64,000 nucleotides of DNA from Marininema mesophilum (lineage in GTDB: Bacteria > Bacillota > Bacilli > Thermoactinomycetales > DSM-45169). Position numbers and translations under genes: made by a program. The notes under the pieces are model-generated. The model was not told the DNA's origin, searched no databases, and worked only from the letters and a program-made list of their open reading frames with translations. This document shows positions 24,652 through 33,479 of this stretch, one piece after another (positions within the stretch are counted from its first letter, which is position 1; each line of letters starts with the position of its first letter). The stretch lies in contig NZ_FNNQ01000007.1 in the NCBI RefSeq assembly GCF_900106775.1, positions 110,614 through 174,613 on the forward strand, given 5' to 3'.

Positions 24652-24684
24652 GAAAGTCAAACGGTTCATACCGTTAAGACTTTC
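24652..24684 (+). other. Hairpin in fusA-tuf gap
   Basis: GAAAGTC (24652-24658) and AACGG (24660-24664) pair with CCGTT (24671-24675) and GACTTTC (24678-24684), a 12-bp stem with a one-by-two internal loop and TTCATA loop. No T-run follows, so it is more likely an mRNA processing or stability element that allows separate tuf levels. Confidence 0.6.
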
Positions 24685-24736
24685 TCCCTCATACATCAAA
24701 CAAACTGATGAAAGATTTAAGGGAGGATGTAACGAC

Positions 24737-25924
24737 ATGGCAAAAGCTAAGTTTGAACGTACGAAACCCCATGTTAACGTTGGTACTATTGGTCACGTTG
24801 ACCACGGTAAAACCACGCTGACTGCTGCAATTACCACCATCTTGTCCAAAGCTGGCGGCGCAACCGCTATGGCTTACGATTCAATCGATAATGCTCCTGA
24901 AGAGCGCGAGCGTGGTATTACCATCTCCACCGCTCACGTTGAGTACGAAACTGAAAACCGTCACTATGCTCACGTAGACTGCCCAGGTCACGCTGACTAT
25001 GTTAAAAACATGATCACTGGTGCTGCTCAAATGGACGGTGCAATCCTCGTTGTATCCGCTGCTGACGGCCCAATGCCTCAAACTCGTGAACACATCCTGC
25101 TCTCCAGCCAGGTTGGTGTTGAGCACATCGTCGTATTCTTGAACAAAGTCGACATGGTTGACGATGAAGAGTTGTTGGAACTCGTAGAAATGGAAGTTCG
25201 TGAACTTCTCTCCGAGTACGACTTCCCTGGCGATGACATCCCAGTTGTAGCTGGTTCTGCTCTAAAAGCTCTTGAAAACCCAGATAGCGACTGGGCTGAG
25301 AAAATCCTTGATTTGATGAAAGCTGTAGATGAGTACGTGCCTACCACTGCACGTGACATCGATAAAGCATTCTTGATGCCTGTTGAGGACGTATTCACCA
25401 TCACTGGTCGTGGTACAGTTGCTACCGGTCGTGTAGAACAAGGCGTTATTAAAGTATCTGACGAGATTGAAATCATCGGTATTACTGATACCCGTAAAAC
25501 GGTTGTTACCGGTGTTGAGATGTTCCGTAAGTTGATGGATCAAGCTGAAGCTGGAGACAACATTGGTGCTCTTCTCCGTGGTGTAAACCGTGAAGATATC
25601 CAACGTGGTCAAGTACTTGCTAAACCTGGTAGTGTAAAACCGCACACCAAGTTTAAAGCTCAAGTATATATCCTCTCCAAAGATGAGGGTGGTCGTCACA
25701 CTCCTTTCTTCAACGGTTACCGTCCTCAGTTCTACTTCCGTACAACGGACGTAACTGGTGTAATTCAACTGCCAGAAGGTACCGAAATGGTTATGCCTGG
25801 CGACAACATCGAAATGGACGTAGAATTGATCGCTCCTATCGCTGTTGAAAACGGAACTCGTTTCGTTGTTCGCGAAGGTGGCCGTACCGTAGGTGCTGGC
25901 GCAGTAACCACCATCTTTGAGTAA
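24737..25924 (+). CDS. tuf: Elongation factor Tu
   Basis: Delivers aminoacyl-tRNA to the ribosome. 395 aa from ATG 24737 ([16 protein letters not shown]), ribosome site GGGAGG at 24721-24726. GTPase motifs GHVDHGKT (19-26), DCPGHADY and NKVDMV; C-terminal domains intact. Codon use is strongly biased, fitting a very highly expressed gene. Last gene of the str operon, ended by a strong terminator. The neighbouring S10 operon, normally next, is displaced by about 12.5 kb. Confidence 0.98.
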   Translation: MAKAKFERTKPHVNVGTIGHVDHGKTTLTAAITTILSKAGGATAMAYDSIDNAPEERERGITISTAHVEYETENRHYAHVDCPGHADYVKNMITGAAQMDGAILVVSAADGPMPQTREHILLSSQVGVEHIVVFLNKVDMVDDEELLELVEMEVRELLSEYDFPGDDIPVVAGSALKALENPDSDWAEKILDLMKAVDEYVPTTARDIDKAFLMPVEDVFTITGRGTVATGRVEQGVIKVSDEIEIIGITDTRKTVVTGVEMFRKLMDQAEAGDNIGALLRGVNREDIQRGQVLAKPGSVKPHTKFKAQVYILSKDEGGRHTPFFNGYRPQFYFRTTDVTGVIQLPEGTEMVMPGDNIEMDVELIAPIAVENGTRFVVREGGRTVGAGAVTTIFE

Positions 25925-25936
25925 TTCTACGGAAAA

Positions 25937-25966
25937 AGCCTCTCCTTTTATGGAGGGGCTTTTTTT
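25937..25966 (+). terminator. Terminator after tuf
   Basis: AGCCTCTCC (25937-25945) pairs with GGAGGGGCT (25952-25960) around TTTTAT, then seven T. The run of A before the stem also makes it usable from the opposite side, where glpQ converges. Confidence 0.92.
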
Positions 25967-26026
25967 GTGGTTAAAATATGCATGGACATGGGGAAGTATC
26001 GAAGATAGCTCCAAATGGAGGCCCTA

Positions 26027-26938
26027 TTACCGCCGACTTCTCTTAAAAACCGCATCATGAAGACGATCTGGGTAGTTAGTAAACATCCCATCCACACCCC
26101 AGTTCAATGTTTTCTGTATCGCATTAGGATCATTGAGGGTATAAGGGTGAACGGCTAGTCCATGGCCACGAACCTTCTTAACGTATGCTGCATCAATTTT
26201 TTCAATGTTGGGTCCAACGGCGAAGGCATAGTCGTCATAGATGTTCATCTGCTTTTTGCTGATCTGTCCTTTGCCTTTTCCGGTGTACCAAAGTAATTGA
26301 ACAAGGGGGATATCAGGGTTCATCTTATGGATTTTTTTCAAGCTATCTGCACTGAAGGATTGAATAATGACTTGTCGCTTTTGCAATGATTTTTTATCTA
26401 ATAGAAGATGGGCTTTTAACATGGCTAGAAGCTCTTTTTCCATGCCTGGATAAACTTCTGGAGCCTTGGTTTCAATATAATACTTTACTCCATTCCCATA
26501 GTAACTAAGTATTTCATCTAAGGTAAGGATTTTTTGTTTTGCAAACTCCCTGTCGGCTAACTTCGGGTACATGTTATTAAACCAAGAACCTGCATCGAGA
26601 TTTTTTATTTCTGCTAAGGTGTGGTCCTTGACACGTCCGGTACCAGTGGTTGTTCGATCCAGTGTCTCATCGTGAATAATGACCAGTTTGTTATCCTTCG
26701 TTCGTTGTAAATCCACTTCTAGATAGTCGGCTTTCATTTTTTTAGCGAGGTTATACGAAGGTAGTGTATGCTCTGGGGCATATCCAGAAGCTCCTCGATG
26801 AGCGATTACTAACACATTGGATTGACTAGAAGGAATCAGAGATGCGTTCTTTTGATTGGCACATGATACGGTGGAGATTAGGATGAAGAAGGTTATAACC
26901 GTCATAGTGACTGTAATAAATCGGTTTCCTTGACTCAT
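26027..26938 (-). CDS. glpQ: Secreted glycerophosphodiester phosphodiesterase
   Basis: Hydrolyses glycerophosphodiesters to glycerol-3-phosphate plus alcohol; related enzymes also attack teichoic acid. A hydrophobic signal segment (7-25) ends in TVSC (Cys26), a lipoprotein-like site although position -3 is Thr. GDPD signatures are IAHRGASG (His47, Arg48), PEHT (Glu56), LEVDLQ (Glu74, Asp76) and IIHDETLDRTT (His89). 303 aa. Converges on tuf and is divergent from phoD; in B. subtilis both families belong to the Pho regulon, so phosphate control is likely by inference. Confidence 0.9.
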   Translation of the reverse strand: MSQGNRFITVTMTVITFFILISTVSCANQKNASLIPSSQSNVLVIAHRGASGYAPEHTLPSYNLAKKMKADYLEVDLQRTKDNKLVIIHDETLDRTTTGTGRVKDHTLAEIKNLDAGSWFNNMYPKLADREFAKQKILTLDEILSYYGNGVKYYIETKAPEVYPGMEKELLAMLKAHLLLDKKSLQKRQVIIQSFSADSLKKIHKMNPDIPLVQLLWYTGKGKGQISKKQMNIYDDYAFAVGPNIEKIDAAYVKKVRGHGLAVHPYTLNDPNAIQKTLNWGVDGMFTNYPDRLHDAVFKRSRR

Positions 26939-27278
26939 ATGAAATCGCTCCTAGGTGTGGACTGAGGTACTTTGAGGAAAGAGGTGGATTGGATATACGG
27001 GAAGTGTACTTTATTTTTTGCGAAGATAAGAATCCCATACCTTCAATCGGGTACTAAATTTATCCTTTGAGAAGAAAGGAAAAGAGCAGCGTTTTGCGCA
27101 AAAGAATATAGGGTGCCTACCGTTTGGGAGTGCGGTCGTGAGTGGGAAAGGAACGTATTGAGGCCGCGTTCTACGGTATTCAAGCAGTTTTTAGCTCTAG
27201 TGGTTTTATTTTTCTGTAAAGTTATAATGACGATCGTGAAAAATTGCTTTATTTATCGGTAAATCAGCAAAAAGAGGG

Positions 27279-27307
27279 TTGGTGATTTTCACGTAATGTC
27301 CTACAAT
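27279..27307 (+). promoter_or_regulatory. Candidate phoD promoter in glpQ-phoD intergenic region
   Basis: TTGGTG (27279-27284), 17-nt spacer, TACAAT (27302-27307), about 120 nt before phoD. The 491-nt divergent gap (26939-27429) holds no gene. A TATAAT also occurs at 27223-27228. I could not find an unambiguous array of PhoP-type TTAACA repeats, only scattered partial matches. Confidence 0.4.
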
Positions 27308-27429
27308 GAAGTATGGGCAGGAAAGGTGTAGCTTCCTTCAATATGACTGATGTAGAAGGTAGCGCAAAGTAAATTTGACTGAAAAACACCATGCATCATT
27401 AACCATGTAACAATGAGAGGGGACTACAC

Positions 27430-29379
27430 GTGGATTCAAAAGAAATGGACAAGGGTAGACGGGTATTTCTCAAATCGTTATTGACTGGTTCAGCATTGGT
27501 TGTTGCACAAAGCTTTGGTGGTGGATTAATTTCGAAGGTGTTGGCTGATGGCGATACACGATCCGCTATTAAGGCATACGATTTACCAGTCTTTCAACCA
27601 AAGGGCGCAGTAGGTAAAGGATTTCCCCAATCCATAGCAGCTGGGGATCCAACTGCTACAGGGGCCATATTGTGGACAAGGGTGGATCCTGCAGAAGAGA
27701 AAGCCGGTCTATCTGGGGATGATTTTGATATGAGTTTAGTGCAGTGGCTAGACTCTGGATCGAAGCCCCCCAACAAAGCCGTCCGGCAAGCAATCGAAGA
27801 TGGGCAGTTTATCATGGTTGAAGTATCCGAAGTTCCAACCTTTAATAAACTTGCTATGCGATGCTATACTCCAATCTGGAATGGGTTTGATCATGTAGCT
27901 AAAGTGGATTTGGATGGACATCTGGAATCGAAAAAAACATACTATTATCGCTTTATCACGAAGTCGGGATTGGTTAGTCAGACGGGTCGATTTAAAACTT
28001 TGCCATCAAAGGGGGCACATCTACCATCTGTGAAGATTGGCCAGTTAACCTGTCAGGACTATACCAATGGATATTTCCATGCGGTACGAAATCTGGCTGA
28101 GGAGGAGTTAGATTTTGTCGTTCACCTAGGGGATTATATCTACGCTGAGGTGGAGTATGGGACGGTGGCTGAACGAAAGATCCAGCTACCTAGTGGCGCT
28201 GATCATGCCTTTACCATCGATGATTATCGATTTCTTTATCAAACGATAAAGTCGGATAAAGATCTACAACTCCTTCATCAAAACCATGCTATGGTTGCGA
28301 TCTGGGACGATCATGAGTTCGCGAATGATACCTACTATCCCGCTATAGCACCTGATGATAGTGATCAATCCAATCCTGGGCGAAGACTGATTGCCAACCA
28401 AGCCTGGTTTGAATATACACCGGCACGAGTGCACTTTGATCGCAAACAAAAGTTCTCGGAATTTCAAATATATAGATCAATTGCCATTGGTGATTTGGCT
28501 GAACTGATTCTCACGGATGAACGTTTATATCGAGATGCACCACCCTGTGGAAGCAAATCATCAGACAAGTTTTTTGCCAATGGATGCGATAAGATGTTCG
28601 ACCCCAACCAATCGATGTTTGGTAATCAAGTGAGTAAGCAACGGGATTGGTTCTTGGATCGCATGCAAAAATCCAAAAATGTATGGAAGATATGGGCCAA
28701 TGGTGTGCAGTTTACACCGATGAAAATTCTAGGCCGCTATATGAATCTAGATGCTTGGGATGGGTATAGTGGTGAGCGGAAAATCATCACCTCCGAATTG
28801 AAAAAAGCAGGGATTAAAAATTGGATCATCCTCACAGGGGATTTACACAGTTATGAGGCAGCGATCGTTAAGGATGATTTTAAGAAAGATCGCGATGAGG
28901 AGGCTCTGGGTGTCGAATTTATGGTGGGATCCATCAACTCTGCCAACTATGCCGATATGGCGAAGGATAAAGTGCGAGGTATCTTACCTATGGCGAAGAA
29001 AAGGAAATCATCCAATTCTTATCCGATTCCTGAGGAAGCTTTTGATGAGATTCTCTCTAAAATTGATGCAGGGAAGTTAATTGAGGATGCGCAGGAAAAA
29101 GCGAAGAAAAATAAAATCCGTGAGCAGGATATAATGGATGACGTGATCGATAAAATCCTTGAGAAGATTTTTAATCTTGTTAGCGTGGAGAATCCGTGGT
29201 TGAAACTTTTTAATAGCACTACTTATGGATATGCCGTCTTGGAGTTATCCCACAATAAAGCGACCTGGTCAGCCTATAGCGTAGAGGATATCAAGTCGCC
29301 AACCAGTACAGGAAAAAGCCTTCTTTTCCAATGTGAGGTACCCCGCGATCAAGCAGAGCTACGAATTTTGAAAGATTAA
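27430..29379 (+). CDS. phoD: PhoD-type alkaline phosphatase/phosphodiesterase, Tat-exported
   Basis: Metal-dependent secreted phosphatase of the PhoD family. A twin-arginine signal (GRRVFLK, Arg10-Arg11, followed by a hydrophobic stretch and a likely cut after ALADG-like residues near 40) directs folded export. Metal-binding motifs are LTCQDYTNG, HLGDYIYAE, WDDHEFANDTY and LTGDLHSYEA. 649 aa; GTG start with GAGAGGGG 7 nt upstream. Unlike B. subtilis, no tatA/tatC genes follow; a terminator does. Divergent from glpQ. Confidence 0.9.
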   Translation: MDSKEMDKGRRVFLKSLLTGSALVVAQSFGGGLISKVLADGDTRSAIKAYDLPVFQPKGAVGKGFPQSIAAGDPTATGAILWTRVDPAEEKAGLSGDDFDMSLVQWLDSGSKPPNKAVRQAIEDGQFIMVEVSEVPTFNKLAMRCYTPIWNGFDHVAKVDLDGHLESKKTYYYRFITKSGLVSQTGRFKTLPSKGAHLPSVKIGQLTCQDYTNGYFHAVRNLAEEELDFVVHLGDYIYAEVEYGTVAERKIQLPSGADHAFTIDDYRFLYQTIKSDKDLQLLHQNHAMVAIWDDHEFANDTYYPAIAPDDSDQSNPGRRLIANQAWFEYTPARVHFDRKQKFSEFQIYRSIAIGDLAELILTDERLYRDAPPCGSKSSDKFFANGCDKMFDPNQSMFGNQVSKQRDWFLDRMQKSKNVWKIWANGVQFTPMKILGRYMNLDAWDGYSGERKIITSELKKAGIKNWIILTGDLHSYEAAIVKDDFKKDRDEEALGVEFMVGSINSANYADMAKDKVRGILPMAKKRKSSNSYPIPEEAFDEILSKIDAGKLIEDAQEKAKKNKIREQDIMDDVIDKILEKIFNLVSVENPWLKLFNSTTYGYAVLELSHNKATWSAYSVEDIKSPTSTGKSLLFQCEVPRDQAELRILKD

Positions 29380-29393
29380 ATGCTTAAGATAGA

Positions 29394-29430
29394 AAAACCG
29401 GGACAGTGCGAAACTGTCCCGGTTTTGTTT
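29394..29430 (+). terminator. Terminator between phoD and converging gene
   Basis: AAAACCGGGACAGT (29394-29407) is perfectly complementary to ACTGTCCCGGTTTT (29413-29426). With A and T flanks it can work for both phoD and the converging minus-strand gene. Confidence 0.92.
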
Positions 29431-29442
29431 GTGCTAAATCGG

Positions 29443-29847
29443 TTATTCAAGCAATCCACATTCTCTATCCTCTTCAGTAACATATATGATTTCTCCCCAT
29501 ACTTCAGGATCAAATGGATTTTGACTGGGGTCTTCGAAGACTAAGTATTCGTAGCTACTGATCTTACCGACTCTGCGAATGACTACTTGTTGTATATATC
29601 CTGAATTTTTCAGTTCAGTGATACTTGATTGCACTGAAACTCTACCATTATTTGATCTTTCAATTAGATGTGCAAAATTAAACGGGCTCTCATCCGATTT
29701 TGTTATAAGACACAGGCACATCAGCCCTTTTGATTTCAGTGACAATCGTTGGTCCATGAGTACTTTTTCCAGTGACACCGGTTGCTTGTTCACAATCCTA
29801 AATATGTTTTTTTCCTCAGGTGGTTTTTTCGGCTTTTTAAATGCCAT
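29443..29847 (-). CDS. Winged-helix DNA-binding protein, replication-initiator-like
   Basis: 134 aa. The central part (about 33-100) reads DQRLSLKSKGLMCLCLI followed by a recognition-helix-like stretch (GRVSVQSSITELKNSGYIQ), the pattern of small winged-helix proteins found in plasmid and phage replication genes. A basic N-terminus (AFKKPKKPPEEK) and an acidic C-terminal tail flank it. ATG 29847 is preceded by GGAGGAAG. It lies in the A+T-rich accessory block with no partner gene, suggesting a mobile-element relic. Function not established. Confidence 0.65.
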   Translation of the reverse strand: MAFKKPKKPPEEKNIFRIVNKQPVSLEKVLMDQRLSLKSKGLMCLCLITKSDESPFNFAHLIERSNNGRVSVQSSITELKNSGYIQQVVIRRVGKISSYEYLVFEDPSQNPFDPEVWGEIIYVTEEDRECGLLE

Positions 29848-30039
29848 AAAACTTCCTCCATCATAACCGAGGTATTATTTCTTTATAATTTGTAACTCTA
29901 TTTTAGCAGGGTCACAGTGCTCAGCAGAGCGGTAATGTTATCCAATTCTTTTTTTAGAAGTTGGTTTGCTAATTTTTAGCCTGCAATTTTTCTTATTTTT
30001 GCCCATTTACCTCCTTTTCTCAGTTTTGATCCAATTAAA

Positions 30040-30083
30040 AAACACTGCTGATCCCATGGAAACCATGGGATCAGCAGTGTTTT
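30040..30083. terminator. Bidirectional terminator palindrome
   Basis: About 20 bp of perfect complementarity (CACTGCTGATCCCATGG against CCATGGGATCAGCAGTG plus flanking A/T runs) with a three-base loop. A-run before and T-run after permit termination on either strand. On the minus strand it would end transcripts of the acetyltransferase gene. The rest of the 29848-30243 gap holds a gene remnant. Confidence 0.85.
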
Positions 30084-30106
30084 CTTCAGTTAGATATAGG
30101 TTTGTG

Positions 30107-30238
30107 TTATAAATTCGTCCATTCGGAGTACTCATAGCTACGAGGTTGTTCTGTTTTTGCGCATTTTAATGCTTCAATAACGAATTCCCGAAATGCGGGC
30201 AATTGAGATACGAAGCAGAGGATATAAGCTCTAATAAT
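30107..30238 (-). pseudogene. Possible remnant of a regulator C-terminus
   Basis: The minus strand reads SQLPAFREFVIEALKCAK followed by about 15 residues to a TAA at 30107-30109. An in-frame TGA (30239-30241) lies just upstream and no start or ribosome site is seen. The stretch resembles the C-terminal end of LysR-type regulators, so it may be a decayed gene tail; the match is from memory and weak. Confidence 0.3.
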
Positions 30239-30243
30239 TCAAG

Positions 30244-30741
30244 TCATTTCATTTTAGTTAGGGTAATTCCATAAGCCACCTCTTCTAAATTCACCCCACC
30301 AATCGTAACCATCTCCGTTGCAATTTTTCTTCCTCCCAGATATTTATAAAATTCACGGGACGGATTCTGTGCTAGAACCCACACAACAAAAGAGTGAATA
30401 CCATCCTTCGCTAATTCTTGAAACAGCCGGATACCTAAGCCTTGTTGCTGGTATTCCTTTAGAATGTATATCGCATAAAGCTCATGACTATATGGGAACG
30501 CCCCTGTCTGTTCAGGTCCCCCGTTTACAAATCCGATGACCTGATGAGAGGGTATTTCCACAACGTAAGTGCTACTTTTATTAGCCGATATCACTTTGTG
30601 CCAGAGAGCCTCTTTTTCAGAGAGAGAAAGAGAATCAAGATAATCAGCAGGAATGAAGCCTGAGTACGTACTTCTCCAGCTTTCCACCTGAACTTTAGCA
30701 ATGTTGGATGTGTCGTCGATGGTTGCTTTGCGAATGATCAT
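30244..30741 (-). CDS. GNAT-family N-acetyltransferase
   Basis: 165-aa acetyl-CoA-dependent acetyltransferase. An N-terminal MIIRKATIDDTSNIAKVQVESWRS start, the central strand LYAIYILKEYQQQGLGIRLFQELA (acetyl-CoA pyrophosphate loop Q/R-x-x-G-x-G/A) and NPSREFYKYLGGRKI are typical. The start at 30741 has AAGGAGG 8 nt upstream; the frame could extend to 30774 (MVTTHTQGGSP) without a ribosome site. Substrate unknown. Monocistronic, ended by the palindrome at 30040-30083. Confidence 0.85.
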   Translation of the reverse strand: MIIRKATIDDTSNIAKVQVESWRSTYSGFIPADYLDSLSLSEKEALWHKVISANKSSTYVVEIPSHQVIGFVNGGPEQTGAFPYSHELYAIYILKEYQQQGLGIRLFQELAKDGIHSFVVWVLAQNPSREFYKYLGGRKIATEMVTIGGVNLEEVAYGITLTKMK

Positions 30742-30970
30742 GGGGGAACCTCCTTGAGTATGTGTGGTAACCAACAGAAAAGAAAAATTGTGTTATTAAA
30801 TAAGTTATCTTAGGGTGCTTTTTAAATTCAGAATTCGATACTCTCACAGCTGAAAAACTCCAAGCACTTCCTTCGTGGGTAATTTTATATAATTTATTGA
30901 AGTGTTGTCGATGAACACTTCAGTTTCCTTTTTCTCAGTTATTTATCCCATTTGCTGTTCTAGACTACAT

Positions 30971-31006
30971 CAAACGCAGCATCCATAGCTATAGATGCTG
31001 CGTTTG
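30971..31006. terminator. Bidirectional hairpin
   Basis: CAAACGCAGCATC (30971-30983) pairs perfectly with GATGCTGCGTTTG (30994-31006) across a 10-nt loop. It lies between the minus-strand immunity gene and the acetyltransferase and could end the toxin operon transcript. The U-run is short on both sides. The remainder of the 30742-31251 gap is A+T-rich with no gene. Confidence 0.65.
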
Positions 31007-31142
31007 TTAAATATCTTTAATCGTTAAAATCCCCCAAGTAGGAAGCTGATCCCTATTTAACATCAATAACACGTATAAATCAACCATGCATATTTATTTC
31101 TATTCAGACGCAGAAACAAGTTCAAATTTTTCTACATTAATT

Positions 31143-31170
31143 ATGATGTACTTAAACATATGTACATCAT
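31143..31170. repeat. 9-bp inverted repeat
   Basis: ATGATGTAC (31143-31151) and GTACATCAT (31162-31170) form a perfect inverted repeat with a 10-nt A+T loop, 80 nt beyond the stop of the CPCC gene. Could be a weak hairpin or a protein-binding site. Confidence 0.4.
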
Positions 31171-31251
31171 AGATTCAAATATAGGGGCAGTTGTCCCTTT
31201 CTGATTTTTGATGAGCTTTATATTTGCTTACACAAATACCGTTATATTAAC

Positions 31252-31809
31252 CTACTTAACCTCATAGATATACATATCAACAGAGTCTTTACAAAGTTTA
31301 TTTTTCAATCTATCATTTACGCATCCAAATTTATCAAAATTAAAGCGCCCCTGTTCTAAAGTCATATGATTAGGAAAGCTGTAGACTGTAGCTTGATCAC
31401 TTCCATCATCTTCCCAAAAACATACAGGACATATTTCATAATGTCCACGGTCCTCTATTGTTCTATATCTACAACATGGACAAGCGAATAATTTTTCTTC
31501 TTCTCCAGTCACAATAATTTCTCTATCCTCGATATTAGATACTCTTTTGGATAAATACGCATTTTTAACGCCGATAAATTTATTTTTTAATCCTTCCAAT
31601 ATTAAAGGGTCATATTTTTTATTCAAGGGATCATATAGAGGGCCACTTTCCTCTACTATTTCTTTCTGTAACCCATCTGACAATCTATTAAACTCTGAAT
31701 CCTCTTCATCAATGCTCCACCAATTTAGCAACATCTCCTCACGCTTTTCTTTTGTTAGCCCCCTTAACTCATTCTCAACTATAATTAATATAGCCTGATC
31801 TCTTTCCAC
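31252..31809 (-). CDS. CPCC cysteine-rich protein, candidate immunity protein
   Basis: 185 aa. The second half has the CPCC domain: Cys110, 112 and 113 in FACPCCRYRTI, then Cys127 and 130 in YEICPVCFWEDDG, probably a structural zinc site. The acidic N-terminal half (about 1-100) is helical. CPCC proteins often lie directly after polymorphic toxin genes. Here the GTG start is 15 nt after the toxin stop, so an antitoxin (immunity) role is inferred. Ribosome site GGGGATGAG. Unlike the toxin frame, this gene is intact. Confidence 0.72.
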   Translation of the reverse strand: MERDQAILIIVENELRGLTKEKREEMLLNWWSIDEEDSEFNRLSDGLQKEIVEESGPLYDPLNKKYDPLILEGLKNKFIGVKNAYLSKRVSNIEDREIIVTGEEEKLFACPCCRYRTIEDRGHYEICPVCFWEDDGSDQATVYSFPNHMTLEQGRFNFDKFGCVNDRLKNKLCKDSVDMYIYEVK

Positions 31810-31824
31810 AAAAACTCATCCCCT

Positions 31825-32796
31825 TTATTTCCGGCTTAATTCTTTTGCTAATTCAATAGCTGCATTATACGGATCCTCATCTCTATAATCAGCCTTATAA
31901 AAAGTTCGTATTTCTCGATTCTTTATATGCCCAATCAGAGTACGACGTGTATCAGGATCATATTTTATAACAAAATTACCTACGTTTGTTTCTTGAAACG
32001 ATTTTCCTGTTTCAGTCGCAAATTCCTTTGCTTTTTTAAAATACTCTCCTTGAGTTATATTTCCAAATTCATGTCCATGTTTTTCGTAATGTGGTGCAAG
32101 ACTATTTTTTCGAAAACCCTTCCATTTAACAGATGCAGCAGGCTTACACGCACACTTAAACTTTTTCTTCTTCTGCGCTACATCATCAACTTTATCTTTC
32201 GCTTTCCTTGCTTTTTTACCAGCGCTGCTATTTGAAAGACCTTTGTCCAGCTTCTTTGCAAATCCTACCGCTTCGTCACCATATTTTAATGCTTTGATGG
32301 GCTTTGCTACAGGTATCATGGAACCACAACTAATGGCTCTTTCCCAACCGCCCACTTGATTGCCATCCATATCTTTACCAGTGGCACAACCAGATAAATC
32401 ATCTAGTAGTAGAAAATTAGCTGTTTCTTTTCCGATATTGAAGGTATCATCGAGGACCTTTCCTGATGAGAAATAATTACCTACTTTATTGAAAAAGCCC
32501 TTATCTTTCTTTGGCGAAGGTTTGGGAGATAGAGTTGGTTTATTCTTGGGTAGTGGTTTTTGGTTAGGGTTATCTTTACCTGGGACTTCTTGGCCAGCCC
32601 CTACTTTCCCTTCAATTGCATCATTAATTTTTTGTTTGATAGCTGTTTCAGTTTGATTACTACTTAATGTGGTATATAAAAATCCTCAAATAAGTGCAAC
32701 TGCTGCTAAAATGATAACATATTCTACAGTAGAGGCGCCTCGCCGATTATTAATTATTTTACCAAATTGACTTAACCAACTCTTCCATCTATTCAT
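31825..32796 (-). pseudogene. Pilin-signal polymorphic toxin with in-frame TGA
   Basis: One continuous minus-strand frame of 324 codons from ATG 32796 (AGGAGG at 32808-32813) is interrupted only by TGA at 32686-32688 (codon 37). Before it, RRGASTVEYVIILAAVALI matches the Flp-type pilin signal: cleavage after Gly20, Glu25-Tyr26, then a hydrophobic helix that continues beyond the stop. Residues about 70-100 form a Pro/Lys linker. A PT-TG-like pretoxin part follows (SGCATGKD, GGWERAISCGSMIPVAKP, 135-165). The basic C-terminal domain (213-323) has PHYEKHGHEFG (His236, 240, 242) and GHIKNREIRTFYK, resembling BECR-fold ribonuclease toxins. Probably inactivated by the nonsense codon; a sequence error or recoding is possible. 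Confidence 0.75.
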
Positions 32797-32823
32797 TAAA
32801 CATTATTCCTCCTCTCATTCTCT

Positions 32824-33456
32824 TTAAATAGGAAACAGAGTTAGATTGAAAATATATTGTGAAACAAACCATATACATCCCATCGCAACGAGGGTGATGA
32901 TAAAACCAACCCAAGCCGAAAACTGGTGAGCTTCACTTACTGCAAAGATGAGTAGAATCAAATACCAAACTGTAATGATGGCATCTAATAGAAAAATCAA
33001 TAAGTAAAATAGAGTAAGAAAAAAGCTATGGTCAATTCGGGGTGAGAGAGTAGTAAACATCTCATTACCAAACAAAATAAGTTGAATCATCCACAATCCT
33101 AATTTAAATAGATAGGGTGTGAAGGAAACAGCCACTGCTGTTTGCATCTCCCTCCAGGACGCTTCTCCTTTAAATACCTTACCTAAACCATAAAACAACG
33201 AAGTAAGGATCATCCAGATCAGAGGGCCTCCACCTAAACCAATGCCTAGAGTGAGGAGGAGGATAGTTCCAGAATCAAAGTAATCCCCTAATCGCTGATA
33301 CGATAACTGATCCATCGTAAAGCCAAGTCCAAAAAGAATAACGAAACCAAAGGCAATATACCAAGGGAGGGAAACATGGATCGACTGATTTACCACACGC
33401 TTGGGAACGAATAAATAGAGTAAACCATAACGAAGGTATTGATTAATTGATTCCAT
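32824..33456 (-). CDS. Yip1-family membrane protein
   Basis: 210 aa with about five hydrophobic helices (for example IAFGVVILFGLGFTMDQL near 35-52 and AIITVWYLILLIFAVS near 160). It follows the Yip1 pattern of a short cytoplasmic N-terminus containing a basic FVPKRVVNQ motif. A paralogue lies 23 nt upstream, and the toxin frame starts 27 nt downstream, so it is in the toxin operon. Bacterial Yip1 proteins have no settled function; a membrane-insertion or presentation role for the pilin-like toxin is only a hypothesis. Confidence 0.75.
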   Translation of the reverse strand: MESINQYLRYGLLYLFVPKRVVNQSIHVSLPWYIAFGFVILFGLGFTMDQLSYQRLGDYFDSGTILLLTLGIGLGGGPLIWMILTSLFYGLGKVFKGEASWREMQTAVAVSFTPYLFKLGLWMIQLILFGNEMFTTLSPRIDHSFFLTLFYLLIFLLDAIITVWYLILLIFAVSEAHQFSAWVGFIITLVAMGCIWFVSQYIFNLTLFPI

Positions 33457-33479
33457 CGGAGTTCCTTTCTAGTTCTTAA

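Noticed and set aside
26939..27429. PhoP box array between glpQ and phoD
   Set aside because: Only scattered partial TTNACA matches; no clear run of repeats at 11-nt steps.
32686..32688. TGA read as selenocysteine in the toxin frame
   Set aside because: It would lie inside a membrane helix with no redox motif, and no SECIS-like hairpin is evident just downstream; a nonsense change or sequence error is simpler.
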